A stretch of 64,000 bases of DNA from JAGVSR01 sp964458265 (GCA_964458265.1 CAYWIF010000015.1:8064-72063); one strand, 5' to 3'; shown: positions 18,223 through 28,438, counted from the first letter of the stretch. A program made the numbers and translations. The notes: a model not told the origin generated them from the sequence alone.

Positions 18223-18804
18223 TCAACGATTCTGGCCCGGCACCCAAAGCACATCACTGCGCCCGCGATCGTTCACATAGCGCCCGGCCACGAACAAAAA
18301 GTCCGACAACCGGTTGATGTATTTCAGCGCCGCCGGGCTGACCGTCTCGCCCGGCAACGTCGAGAGTGTCACCATGTCCCGCTCCGCCCGCCGGCTGACA
18401 GTCCGCGCGACGTGCAGCGCGGCCGCCGCGGCCGACCCTCCCGGCAGAACGAATGACTTCAACGGCTGCAACTCCGCATTGAGTTCGTCGATCTCGGCTT
18501 CGATCCGCTCGACTTGCGCCTCGGTCATGCGCAGCGGCTCATAGGAAAGGGGTTCGCCGCGATCAGGCACGCACAGGTCGGCCCCAAGATCGAACAAATC
18601 GTTTTGGATCCGCTCCAACTTCGCGTCCAGGCCTTGGTGACCGCCGCCCAGATGAATGCGCGCCATGCCGATTGTGGAGTTCGCCTCATCAACCGTTCCG
18701 TAGGCGGCGATGCGCGCGGCATCTTTGGCCACGCGCTCACCCGTGCCGAGACCGGTCGTACCGGCATCGCCGGTCTTCGTATAAATCTTGTTCAGTTTTA
18801 CCAC
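18223..18804 (-). CDS. Cob(I)alamin adenosyltransferase, PduO type
   Basis: Makes adenosylcobalamin from cob(I)alamin and ATP. 193 residues from a GTG at 18804 with AGGA eight bases upstream, reading VVKLNKIYTKTGDAGTTGLG, the family's ATP-binding N-terminus; the apparent upstream extension is out of character. Later motifs include AYGTVDEANSTIG, ARTVSRRAERD and YINRLSDFLFVAGRY. Adenosylcobalamin would serve methylmalonyl-/ethylmalonyl-CoA mutases, which fits the acyl-CoA genes in this window. Paired with the HIG1-like gene 23 bases upstream. Confidence 0.93.
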   Translation of the reverse strand: MVKLNKIYTKTGDAGTTGLGTGERVAKDAARIAAYGTVDEANSTIGMARIHLGGGHQGLDAKLERIQNDLFDLGADLCVPDRGEPLSYEPLRMTEAQVERIEAEIDELNAELQPLKSFVLPGGSAAAAALHVARTVSRRAERDMVTLSTLPGETVSPAALKYINRLSDFLFVAGRYVNDRGRSDVLWVPGQNR

Positions 18805-18827
18805 GGAGATATTCCTGCTGGCTTCGT

Positions 18828-19028
18828 CTAGCCGGCCTGCTGCTTGGTGACGAGAACAAACAGCATAATGATCACAATGGCGGCAAATTGCAGCCCGACA
18901 CGCCACCGCATCAGTTTTTGGCTCAAATTCGGAGCGGTGCCGCGTGACATCGTCCACAGGCCAAGGCACAGGACCAGAAACACGGCCGCGACCGCGATCG
19001 TTGTCAGGTGGTAAAGCAGTCCTTCCAT
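18828..19028 (-). CDS. HIG1-domain small twin-helix membrane protein
   Basis: 66 residues with two membrane helices (about 10-27 and 47-61). Between them Q37-x3-R41-x-R43-x3-Q47 matches the HIG1 motif Qx3RxRx3Q exactly. HIG1-type proteins are tied to assembly and stability of respiratory complexes in mitochondria, and bacterial members occur in alphaproteobacteria. The ATG at 19028 was chosen because upstream in-frame residues are not membrane-like and would only lengthen it. Co-transcribed with the adenosyltransferase 23 bases downstream. Confidence 0.75.
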   Translation of the reverse strand: MEGLLYHLTTIAVAAVFLVLCLGLWTMSRGTAPNLSQKLMRWRVGLQFAAIVIIMLFVLVTKQQAG

Positions 19029-19345
19029 AGTGCGGGAAACCTCGACGATTGGTTGGAGACCAAAGTACGCCGCGCGTGGCATCGCGTTCGTGCCGGGTCC
19101 GGGGTATGTAACGGTTCGGTGGGCTTTCGCTGCCAGGATAGGGTGGGAGGCCGCTCTCGGCAAATGCCAAAGCGCGCAGCCACGGCCCTATTGGCGGCCA
19201 AGGACCGATCCCGGAGACCGGGTTGGCGGCAATTGGCCATGGCGTGCCCCCGTGCCGCTGTCCACAAAAGGTCGCCTTTTAGCGAGACGCATCGGTTCTG
19301 ATTGATAGACTTGAAGAGGGGCCGGCAGGTGAGAGAACGGGATCA
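19029..19345. other. Divergent spacer between HIG1-like gene and envC
   Basis: 317 bases without a supported gene. It should hold the promoters of the HIG1/adenosyltransferase/rhomboid genes (minus) and of envC-ctpA (plus). A short dyad CCCGG-aga-CCGGG is visible near 19207-19219. No strong promoter pair stands out. The rlmH gene sometimes found upstream of envC in relatives is not here. Confidence 0.5.
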
Positions 19346-20752
19346 GTGACGGCCGGGAGCGAAAGTTCGATACGGCGCAGGCCTTGGTGCCAGACGCAGA
19401 CCTTGTCTGCGGCTTTGGCCCTGATTGCCGCTTTCGCGGCCGCGCAGCCGCATGCGCTAGCCCAGGCACCGGCACCGACCGCCGAGGAGGTGAAGAAGGC
19501 CCTCGACGCGCGCCGCGAGGAACTGAAATCCACCTTGGACAAGGCAGGCGCCATTGAACAGGACGTGGCCAAGCTCGCCGAGGAGCGCGGCAAGATCAAT
19601 CAGCGGCTCCAGGAAACCGCCGGCCAGATCCAAGACAGCGAAGGCCGGCTAACCGTGATCGAGGCTCGCCTGGGGGAACTCGACGTTCAAAACAAAATGA
19701 TCCGCGGCTCGCTTGCTCAGCGCCACGGCCAGATCTCCTCTTTGCTTGCCGCGCTCCAGCGCATGGGCCGCAATCCCCCGCCCGTCATAGTCACGAAGCG
19801 TGAAGACGCCTTGGAAATGGTACGCAGTGCGATGCTGCTTGCGGCCGCGTTTCCTGGCATGCGCACGCAGGCATTGGAACTGGCCAATCAGCTCAGCGAA
19901 CTGATGCGGGTCGTCGACGAAAGCCGGGCGCAGGCGGAGAAAGAAAAGGCCGAGAGCAAGCGCTTGAACGATCTGAAAACCGAACTGGCGGGTCTCATGG
20001 AGACCAAGCGCCGGTCGATCATCGAGCGGCAGGATGAATTGCGCAAAGTCCGGGACGCGGCCGATGAAATTGCCAGCAATGTAACCGACCTCAACGAATT
20101 GATCGCCAAAATTGGTAAGGCCGTCCAGGACAACACCGGCCTTGGTGCCTACGACGCTGAAGTTCGCGCTAACCCTGGTGGGCCCGCTGCGGCCACCCCG
20201 GCCGTGGTCACGGCCGATCTGCCCGCTGGCGAAACACCGGAATCGGCCGACGTCGTCGTACTCGCGCCGGTTGAAACCGCCGCAGTGATGTCCAACCCGG
20301 GTCGCATAAAGCCTGCGATCCCTTTTCAACAAGCGCGCGGTAAGCTGCCGCTGCCCGCATCCGGAAAGCGCGTACTCAACTACGGCGAGCGTACGCAATA
20401 CGGCTCCCAATCTAAAGGACTTGTAATGGAGACGCGGTCCGGAGCTCAGGTAACATCTCCCAACGACGGCTGGGTTCTCTACGCCGGCGAGTTTCGGAGC
20501 TACGGCAAACTCTTGATCATCGATGCAGGCGGCGGATACAATGTTGTATTGGCGGGGCTATCACAAATCGATGTCCGGCCTGGCGAGTTCGTGCTCGCGG
20601 CTGAGCCCATCGGTACAATGATGACGGTGAAGAAAGAACCGGCTGGCGCGGCAGGCACCGCACCGGTACTCTACATAGAATTCCGTAAGGATGGGCAGCC
20701 CATTGATCCAGACCCCTGGTGGGTCTCGATTCCTCAGAAGGCACAAGGCTAA
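19346..20752 (+). CDS. EnvC-like murein hydrolase activator (LytM domain)
   Basis: Periplasmic coiled-coil protein of 468 residues. After a signal-like segment (ALALIAAFAAAQPHALAQA), residues 45-255 form heptad-rich coiled coil, then a low-complexity linker and a C-terminal M23/LytM-type domain. The zinc ligands are degenerate: the HxH position reads YIEF and the Hx3D position is absent, as in EnvC/NlpD activators that switch on amidases instead of cutting. The start is GTG at 19346 after GAGAGAACGGG. Its TAA overlaps the ctpA ATG (TAATG). Confidence 0.87.
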   Translation: MTAGSESSIRRRPWCQTQTLSAALALIAAFAAAQPHALAQAPAPTAEEVKKALDARREELKSTLDKAGAIEQDVAKLAEERGKINQRLQETAGQIQDSEGRLTVIEARLGELDVQNKMIRGSLAQRHGQISSLLAALQRMGRNPPPVIVTKREDALEMVRSAMLLAAAFPGMRTQALELANQLSELMRVVDESRAQAEKEKAESKRLNDLKTELAGLMETKRRSIIERQDELRKVRDAADEIASNVTDLNELIAKIGKAVQDNTGLGAYDAEVRANPGGPAAATPAVVTADLPAGETPESADVVVLAPVETAAVMSNPGRIKPAIPFQQARGKLPLPASGKRVLNYGERTQYGSQSKGLVMETRSGAQVTSPNDGWVLYAGEFRSYGKLLIIDAGGGYNVVLAGLSQIDVRPGEFVLAAEPIGTMMTVKKEPAGAAGTAPVLYIEFRKDGQPIDPDPWWVSIPQKAQG

Positions 20753-22209
20753 TGCGCAAGACCGAATTCGCGTTTTGGACATTCCTGATGATGGCGGGAC
20801 TCGCCGGCATCACGACGGTGATGAATGTAACTCGCGGGAATTCCGCGACCTCGCCGAATGCCGAACTTTATAAGCAACTCGACCTCTTCGGCGACGTGTT
20901 CGAGCGCGTTCGTTCCGACTATGTCGAGAAGCCGGATGACACCCTTCTCATCGAGAATGCGATCAACGGAATGCTGAGCGCGCTCGATCCGCACTCTTCG
21001 TATTTGAGCCCCAAAAACTTCAAGGATATGCAGGTTCAGACGCGCGGCGAATTCGGTGGTCTCGGCATCGAGGTCACGATGGAAAACGGCGTCATCAAGG
21101 TCGTCTCGCCCATCGACGACACGCCGGCCTTCAAAGCCGGCATTCTGGCCAACGACCTCATCACGCATCTCGACAACGAGCAGATCAACGGCCTGACACT
21201 TGAGCAGGCCGTTGAGAAGATGCGCGGCCCGGTCAACACGCCAATCAGTTTGACGGTTATCCGCAAAGGCCGCGAAGAGCCCTTCGACGTCAAGGTCACG
21301 CGCGACATCATCCGCATCAACCCGGTCAAGGCTCGCGCCGAGGACGATATCGCCTACATCAAGGTCTCCACTTTCAACGAGCAGACCCACGCCATGCTCG
21401 TGAAGTCGATGGATGACATGAAGAAGGAAATCGGTTCGAAACTGCGCGGCTACATCATCGATTTGCGCAACAATCCCGGCGGCCTTCTCGATCAGGCAAT
21501 TTCTGTCAGCGATGATTTCCTCGATCAGGGTGCAATCGTTCTTACCAAGGGGCGCAACAACGAGGAAACCCAGCGTTCGCAAGCCCGTCCTGGCGACACG
21601 TCCGACGGCAAGCCGGTCGTTGTTCTGATCAACGGCGGCTCGGCCTCGGCATCCGAGATAGTCGCCGGCGCCCTGCAGGACCATAAGCGCGCGACCATCA
21701 TCGGCACGCGATCGTTCGGCAAAGGCTCCGTGCAGACCATCATCCCGCTCGGCACCACGAATGGCGCCATTCGCCTCACCACGGCCCGGTATTATACGCC
21801 CTCGAACCGCTCCATCCAGGCTAAGGGCATCGATCCCGACATCGTGGTCGAACAGGAACTGCCCGACGACTTGAAGGAGAAGATTGCCGGTGAAAAGCCT
21901 CGCGGCGAGGCTAGCCTCCGAGGCCACCTTCGCAATCCGGATGGCAGCCTGAAGCAGCCTTCGGAAAATAAGCCCGATGGCGCTGAAGACGCTGAAGGAG
22001 CGGAAGGCTCGGAAGCGCCCAAGGTCGAACCCAAGGAAGAGAGCGGCTCGCTGGCCTACGTCCCCAAGGAGCCCGAAAAGGACACCCAGCTTCAGTACGC
22101 GCTGCGCTTCCTGCGCGGCACGGCCACCGAAGCCAACGTCGCCAAGCCGGCGGCGCCACCGGCGGCTCCCACCACCGATACGGCAAAGCCGGCCACGGTT
22201 CCGAACTGA
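20752..22209 (+). CDS. ctpA: Carboxyl-terminal processing protease, S41 family
   Basis: Periplasmic serine protease of 485 residues, probably involved in envelope or murein-enzyme turnover. It has an N-terminal helix, a PDZ domain (about 90-170, beginning GLGIEVTMENGVIKVVSPID) and the S41 core. The catalytic Ser is in NGGSASASEIVAGAL and the Lys in TRSFGKGSVQ. A long acidic/proline-rich tail follows. Start ATG overlaps the envC stop, and pairing of EnvC and CtpA is common in alphaproteobacteria. A strong terminator follows at 22240. Confidence 0.94.
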   Translation: MRKTEFAFWTFLMMAGLAGITTVMNVTRGNSATSPNAELYKQLDLFGDVFERVRSDYVEKPDDTLLIENAINGMLSALDPHSSYLSPKNFKDMQVQTRGEFGGLGIEVTMENGVIKVVSPIDDTPAFKAGILANDLITHLDNEQINGLTLEQAVEKMRGPVNTPISLTVIRKGREEPFDVKVTRDIIRINPVKARAEDDIAYIKVSTFNEQTHAMLVKSMDDMKKEIGSKLRGYIIDLRNNPGGLLDQAISVSDDFLDQGAIVLTKGRNNEETQRSQARPGDTSDGKPVVVLINGGSASASEIVAGALQDHKRATIIGTRSFGKGSVQTIIPLGTTNGAIRLTTARYYTPSNRSIQAKGIDPDIVVEQELPDDLKEKIAGEKPRGEASLRGHLRNPDGSLKQPSENKPDGAEDAEGAEGSEAPKVEPKEESGSLAYVPKEPEKDTQLQYALRFLRGTATEANVAKPAAPPAAPTTDTAKPATVPN

Positions 22210-22239
22210 TCCCCTATGTCAGTTTGTTTGCATCGACCA

Positions 22240-22273
22240 GAAGGGGCGCTCACCGGCGCCCCTTCAGTTTTTT
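22240..22273 (+). terminator. Rho-independent terminator of envC-ctpA
   Basis: A ten-base stem GAAGGGGCGC / GCGCCCCTTC with a six-base loop is followed two bases later by TTTTTT. It lies 30 bases after the ctpA stop. Confidence 0.92.
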
Positions 22274-22327
22274 CCCGCGATGGCCGCAGCCGGCCGCATA
22301 AATAAAATTGAGAGCGCAACCCGACCC

Positions 22328-23010
22328 ATGAGCACCGAGAGGCCCGTCGTCGATCCTGCAAAACTCGGCTACCGTCCCTGCGTCGGCATCATGCTGATCA
22401 ACCGCGACGGACTGGTCTGGGTCGGTCAACGCGCCGACACACCCGGCGAAGCCGAGGGCAAAGGCANNNNNNNNNNNNNNNNNNNNNNNNNNNNNNNNNN
22501 NNNNNNNNNNNNNNNNNNNNNNNNNNNNNNNNNNNNNNNNNNNNNNNNNNNNNNNNNNNNNNNNNNCTGGTCTGGGTCGGTCAACGCGCCGACACACCCG
22601 GCGAAGCCGAGGGCAAAGGCAGCTGGTGGCAGATGCCGCAGGGCGGCCTCGACGACGGCGAAAATCCCCGCGACGCGGCGTTCCGCGAACTCTTCGAAGA
22701 AACATCGGTCCATTCCGCCAGAATCGCCGGCGAAACCACCGATTGGCTCAAATACGATCTCCCACCGCACCTGATCGGCGTCGCGTGGGGCGGCAAGTTC
22801 CGCGGCCAGAAGCAGAAATGGTACGCGCTCCGCTTCGTTGGCAACGACTCGGAAATCGACATCTCCGCGCCACCGGGCCACAGCCCTGAATTCATCACCT
22901 GGAAGTGGGTGCCGGTCACGGACCTCGTATCACTCATCGTGCCGTTCAAACGCGATGTCTATGCCGCGGTCGTCTCCGAATTGGGCGCCCATGCAGTGCC
23001 TGATCGCTGA
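22328..23010 (+). CDS. rppH: RppH-like Nudix RNA pyrophosphohydrolase, broken by an assembly gap
   Basis: RppH removes pyrophosphate from 5'-triphosphate RNA, opening it to RNase E. As given, 100 N and a repeat of the preceding 55 bases break the gene. Removing the N and one copy joins the frame exactly into 175 residues: MSTERPVVDPAKLGYRPCVG up to VPFKRDVYAAVVSELGAH. The Nudix box (GGLDDGENPRDAAFRE, then LFEETSV) fits GX5EX7REUXEEXGU except that Gly of EExG is Ser. The start is ATG at 22328. A second, more canonical copy follows at 23151, so which one is the main RppH is open. Confidence 0.88.
22412..22466 (+). repeat. 55-bp gap-flanking repeat, copy 1
   Basis: These 55 bases, ending in GAGGGCAAAGGCA at the left edge of the N run, are identical to 22567-22621 at its right edge. 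An exact terminal overlap of two contigs explains this better than a biological repeat. Confidence 0.97.
22467..22566. other. Assembly gap (100 N)
   Basis: Exactly 100 N, the conventional length for a gap of unknown size. Because the flanks overlap by 55 identical bases, the true gap length is probably zero or negative. Confidence 0.97.
22567..22621 (+). repeat. 55-bp gap-flanking repeat, copy 2
   Basis: Exact copy of 22412-22466 placed directly after the N run. Removing one copy plus the gap (155 bases) restores one uninterrupted Nudix reading frame. Confidence 0.97.
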
Positions 23011-23150
23011 CCCGGCTACGCCGGCATTGGCGCGTTCACGCAACATTGCGATACCAAAGTCACGGTCGAATCCCTCCGGATCCGCGATCATATTGTAACC
23101 CTTTGATTCGTCTGTCACTCTGTCGTCTCATTTTTGGGCAGACTTGCACC

Positions 23151-23693
23151 ATGACAATTGAACAGCCCATTGGTGATTCGCAGCGCATCGACCTCCCGTA
23201 TCGGGTGGGCGTCGGTATCATGCTGTTCGACCGGCGCGGGCTGGTGTGGACCGGCCGCCGCCTGCCGAAATGGGCTGGTATCGCTCCGTGGGGCAGCCAG
23301 GGTCATATCTGGCAGATGCCGCAAGGCGGCCTGATGGCCGGCGAGAACCCGCTCGACGCTGCCCACCGCGAGCTGGAAGAAGAAACCGGCATCCGCAACG
23401 CCGAGTTGATTGCCGAAATCAATGCCTGGACGACGTACGATTTGCCGCCCGAACTCCTAGGCGTCGCCCTGAAGGGCCGGTATCGCGGCCAGCGCCAGCG
23501 CTGGTTCGCCATGCGCTTTTACGGCGACGACAGCGAGATCGACATTGGCGCACGCCATGGCCGCAAGGCTGAGTTCGACCGCTGGAAATGGCGCCCGATT
23601 AGCGAGCTCCCCGAAATCGTCATTCCGTTCAAGCGGGCGGTCTATGAGGACGTGACACGTATCTTTGCCCCCTACGCCCGTCCTCCTGGCTGA
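23151..23693 (+). CDS. rppH: RppH-like Nudix RNA pyrophosphohydrolase, second copy
   Basis: 180 residues from the ATG at 23151 (MTIEQPIGDSQRIDLPYRVG). The Nudix box (GGLMAGENPLDAAHRELEEE, then TGI) is fully canonical, and the RppH pattern continues with YRGQRQRWFAMRFYGDDSEID and WKWRPISELPEIVIPFKRAVY. It lies about 140 bases after the first Nudix gene and shares its whole architecture, so the two are tandem paralogues. A terminator follows. Confidence 0.92.
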   Translation: MTIEQPIGDSQRIDLPYRVGVGIMLFDRRGLVWTGRRLPKWAGIAPWGSQGHIWQMPQGGLMAGENPLDAAHRELEEETGIRNAELIAEINAWTTYDLPPELLGVALKGRYRGQRQRWFAMRFYGDDSEIDIGARHGRKAEFDRWKWRPISELPEIVIPFKRAVYEDVTRIFAPYARPPG

Positions 23694-23717
23694 GAGAGCC
23701 AACGACGTCACAAATAA

Positions 23718-23748
23718 CGAAGGCCGGGTACTCACCCGGCCTTTTGTG
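23718..23748. terminator. Bidirectional terminator between the Nudix gene and atpC
   Basis: Ten-base stem AAGGCCGGGT / ACCCGGCCTT with loop ACTC, followed by TTTTG on the plus strand. On the minus strand it stands at the end of the atp operon, so it probably serves both convergent units. Confidence 0.88.
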
Positions 23749-23779
23749 TCGGTCGCGGTTGTCGGATCGCGAGAGGCGC

Positions 23780-24178
23780 TTAAGCCGCCTTCGATCCCAG
23801 CGACCGCAGCCGGTCGAGGGCCGTCTGCGCCAGAGTGCGGCTATCGTCGTCTTTCGCCGCTGCCAGATCAGCCTCGGCTTGGGCGATCTCGTCCGAAATC
23901 TGGGAGCCGGTCGTCTCAGCCACGTCGAACGCCGTTTCGGCAAGCACCGTCACCGACGCGGCATTCACATCGGCAAAGCCGGTCTTCACAAAGATCTGCT
24001 TCTTGCCTGACGCGGTCAGCACTTCCAAGAACCCAGGGCGCAGCGTGGAAATCAAAGGCGCATGACCAGGAAACACCGTGAAGTCTCCCTCCACGCCCGG
24101 AACCATCGCTTGCTCGGCATCCACCGAGAGCAACACCCGCTCGGGAGAAACAAGTTCGAATTTGAAAGTGCCGGCCAT
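23780..24178 (-). CDS. atpC: ATP synthase F1 epsilon subunit
   Basis: Rotor-stalk subunit linking gamma to the c-ring and able to inhibit ATP hydrolysis. 132 residues; the beta-sandwich (FELVSPERVLLSVDAEQAMV, GDFTVFPGHAPLISTLRPG) is followed by a C-terminal helical hairpin (IAQAEADLAAAKDDDSRTLA). Last gene of the F1 operon, 44 bases after a small unknown gene that separates it from atpD. Confidence 0.95.
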   Translation of the reverse strand: MAGTFKFELVSPERVLLSVDAEQAMVPGVEGDFTVFPGHAPLISTLRPGFLEVLTASGKKQIFVKTGFADVNAASVTVLAETAFDVAETTGSQISDEIAQAEADLAAAKDDDSRTLAQTALDRLRSLGSKAA

Positions 24179-24222
24179 GTCCCGTCGTCCTTGAATACGT
24201 AACTTGCGCCCGCCGCGCGATG

Positions 24223-24480
24223 TCAGTTCGCTGGCTCGTCTTCGATCGCGCCAGACTTCGCCCGAACCTCGTCAGCCGTCTGCAACTTGGTTCCGCAGAA
24301 CGGACAGAAGAACACAGGGTGGTCGATCATGCCTGGCTCTTCGTCTTCCATCTCGATCAATCCGACCGACATGTAGAGAATTCCGCCGTCGCCGACCGTG
24401 ATGAGCGGTTCGAAATCCTCCCCGCTCATCGCTTCCTTCAATTCGGCACAGCAGCCGCCGAATGTTCCGTCACCTGCCAT
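24223..24480 (-). CDS. Zinc-ribbon-like protein of unknown function inside the atp operon
   Basis: 85 residues, acidic. Cys10-Cys11 near the N-terminus and Cys59-x2-Cys62 in FFCPFCGTKLQ make four potential zinc ligands. The ATG is preceded by AGGACGAGGAAAG, a strong ribosome-binding site. It sits 53 bases after atpD and 44 before atpC on the same strand, so it is surely transcribed with F1 subunits. I do not recognise it as an ATP synthase subunit. A role in synthase assembly or regulation is only an inference from position. Confidence 0.75.
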   Translation of the reverse strand: MAGDGTFGGCCAELKEAMSGEDFEPLITVGDGGILYMSVGLIEMEDEEPGMIDHPVFFCPFCGTKLQTADEVRAKSGAIEDEPAN

Positions 24481-24533
24481 CTTTCCTCGTCCTTATGCGA
24501 TGCAAGCCTCGGGAACCGAATGCCGCCCGGCTA

Positions 24534-25970
24534 TTAGGCGGCTTCCGCCAGCTTCTCGGCCTTGGCGATAGCTTCGTCGATCGAACCCACCATGTAGAAT
24601 GCCGGTTCCGGCAGGTGATCGTACTCGCCCTCGCACAGTCCCTTGAAGCCCTTGATCGTATCCGCAAGCGTCACGAGTTTGCCGGGCGAGCCCGTGAAAA
24701 CTTCCGCGACGTGGAACGGTTGCGACATGAAGCGTTCGATCTTGCGGGCGCGGGCGACCGTCAGCTTGTCATCTTCCGACAGTTCGTCCATGCCCAGGAT
24801 CGCGATGATGTCCTGCAGCGACTTGTACTTCTGCAAGATCGCCTGCACCCGGCGCGCCACGGCATAGTGCTCTTCGCCCACGACCCGCGGGTCGAGCATG
24901 CGCGATGTCGAGTCCAGCGGATCGACAGCAGGATAGATGCCCTTTTCCGCGATCGCGCGCGAAAGCACAGTGGTCGCATCCAAATGTGCGAACGAAGCGG
25001 CCGGCGCAGGGTCGGTCAAGTCGTCGGCCGGCACGTAGATGGCCTGCACCGAGGTGATCGACCCCTTCTGCGTCGTGGTGATGCGTTCCTGAAGAGCGCC
25101 CATGTCGGTGGCCAGCGTCGGCTGATAACCCACCGCCGACGGGATGCGGCCGAGAAGCGCCGACACTTCCGAACCCGCCTGCGTAAAGCGGAAGATATTG
25201 TCGACGAAGAACAGCACGTCCTGACCCTGATCGCGGAAGTGCTCGGCAACCGTCAGCCCCGACAGCGCGACGCGCGCACGCGCACCCGGCGGCTCGTTCA
25301 TCTGTCCGTAAACCAGCGCGCACTTCGAACCCTTGGCGGTACCGCCGTTCTTCTTGGGGTCCTTGTTCACGTTCGACTCGATCATCTCGTGATAAAGATC
25401 GTTGCCTTCGCGCGTGCGCTCACCGACGCCTGCGAACACGGAGTAGCCGCCGTGCGCCTTCGCGACGTTGTTGATGAGTTCCATGATGAGAACCGTCTTG
25501 CCGACGCCGGCGCCTCCGAACAGGCCGATCTTGCCGCCCTTCGCGTACGGAGCGAGAAGGTCCACCACCTTGATGCCCGTCACGAGGATCTGCGCTTCCG
25601 TGGCCTGATCGGCAAACGTCGGCGCAGGTTGATGGATCGCACGTGTGGTGGACGCTCCGATCGGACCCGCTTCGTCCACCGGCTCACCGATGACGTTGAT
25701 GATGCGGCCGAGCGTTTCGTCACCGACAGGCACCATGATCGGCGCACCCGTATCCATGACGTCCTGCCCGCGGACGAGCCCCTCTGAGCTGTCCATCGCG
25801 ATGGTCCGCACGGTGTTCTCGCCCAGATGCTGCGCCACCTCAAGAACCAGACGCTGCCCGCCATTCTTCGTTTCCAGAGCATTCAAGATCTGGGGCAAGT
25901 GACCGTCGAATTGGACGTCGACGACGGCGCCCATGACCTGGCGGATCTTACCAACTGTGTTCGTTGCCAT
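24534..25970 (-). CDS. atpD: ATP synthase F1 beta subunit
   Basis: Catalytic subunit of F1, 478 residues. The P-loop is GGAGVGKTVLI, the catalytic Glu region is AGVGERTREGNDLYHEM, and VDNIFRFTQAGSEVSALLGR is the signature region. Start MATNTVGKIRQVMGAVVDVQ is typical. Fourth gene in atpH-atpA-atpG-atpD order; no Fo genes are near, as usual for alphaproteobacteria, where they lie elsewhere. Confidence 0.98.
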   Translation of the reverse strand: MATNTVGKIRQVMGAVVDVQFDGHLPQILNALETKNGGQRLVLEVAQHLGENTVRTIAMDSSEGLVRGQDVMDTGAPIMVPVGDETLGRIINVIGEPVDEAGPIGASTTRAIHQPAPTFADQATEAQILVTGIKVVDLLAPYAKGGKIGLFGGAGVGKTVLIMELINNVAKAHGGYSVFAGVGERTREGNDLYHEMIESNVNKDPKKNGGTAKGSKCALVYGQMNEPPGARARVALSGLTVAEHFRDQGQDVLFFVDNIFRFTQAGSEVSALLGRIPSAVGYQPTLATDMGALQERITTTQKGSITSVQAIYVPADDLTDPAPAASFAHLDATTVLSRAIAEKGIYPAVDPLDSTSRMLDPRVVGEEHYAVARRVQAILQKYKSLQDIIAILGMDELSEDDKLTVARARKIERFMSQPFHVAEVFTGSPGKLVTLADTIKGFKGLCEGEYDHLPEPAFYMVGSIDEAIAKAEKLAEAA

Positions 25971-25996
25971 TGCCGTTTCCTCGTTCCTTACATCTC

Positions 25997-26878
25997 TCAG
26001 AGCGCTTCGGCGCCCGAAATGATTTCGATCAGTTCCTTGGTGATGTTCGCCTGCCGCTGACGGTTGTATTTGATCGTCAGCTTGTTGATCATGTCGCCTG
26101 CGTTGCGCGTCGCGTTGTCCATGGCGCTCATGCGGGCGCCCTGCTCGGAGGCTGCGTTTTCCAAAAGCCCACGGAAGATCTGCGTTGCGATATTGCGCTT
26201 CAACAGCGCCGACAGGATCACGTCTTCTTCGGGTTCGTACTCGTAGATCGCCTGGGCGCCGTTGTCCTTCGCCTGGGTTGCATCGGGCAGCTTGGCCGGA
26301 ATAAGCTGAAGCGCCGTCGGCTTCTGCGCGATGACCGACTTGAACTCGGAGAAGTAGAGCGTCGCCACGTCGAAATCGCCCGCTTCGAACATTGCGAGCA
26401 GCCGGTCGGCAATATCTTCCGCGTTTCTATAGCCGAGCTGACGAACGCCGGCGAGATCGCGGCGCTCCACGATGTTGCGTCCAAGATCGCGCCGCAGGTT
26501 ATCTGCGCCTTTGCGGCCGACCGTCAGAATCTTGACGGTCTTGCCTTCAGCCATCAACCGGTTCGCGTCCGCCCGTGCCAGTTTCGCGATATTGGAGTTG
26601 AAGCCACCGCACAAACCGCGTTCAGCCGTCATGACGACCAAGAGATGCACCTGGTCCTTGCCGTTGCCGACGAGCAGCGGTGAAGCCGTCTCCCGGATCG
26701 CACGCCCGCCGAGATTGGCGAGGATTTTATCCATGCGCTCCGCATACGGCCGAGCCGCGGTCGCAGCTTCCTGCGCGCGGCGCAGTTTCGCCGCGGCCAC
26801 CATCTGCATGGCTTTCGTGATTTTTCGCGTCGCCTTCACCGAGGCGATGCGATTTCGTAGGTCCTTTAAGCTCGGCAT
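25997..26878 (-). CDS. atpG: ATP synthase F1 gamma subunit
   Basis: Central rotating shaft of F1, 293 residues. The N-terminal helix MPSLKDLRNRIASVKATRKI and C-terminal helix NAGDMINKLTIKYNRQRQAN form the coiled coil, and AERGLCGGFNSNI is the conserved core. Located between atpA and atpD with about 30 bases on each side. Confidence 0.97.
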   Translation of the reverse strand: MPSLKDLRNRIASVKATRKITKAMQMVAAAKLRRAQEAATAARPYAERMDKILANLGGRAIRETASPLLVGNGKDQVHLLVVMTAERGLCGGFNSNIAKLARADANRLMAEGKTVKILTVGRKGADNLRRDLGRNIVERRDLAGVRQLGYRNAEDIADRLLAMFEAGDFDVATLYFSEFKSVIAQKPTALQLIPAKLPDATQAKDNGAQAIYEYEPEEDVILSALLKRNIATQIFRGLLENAASEQGARMSAMDNATRNAGDMINKLTIKYNRQRQANITKELIEIISGAEAL

Positions 26879-26908
26879 GGAGCCGTCTCCTTGAGCGCGA
26901 GCTGGTTC

Positions 26909-28438
<1,530 letters not shown>

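Noticed and set aside
22467..22566. Frameshifted or split Nudix pseudogene
   Set aside because: Flanking 55-base identity and exact restoration of the frame on collapse show an assembly error, not gene decay.
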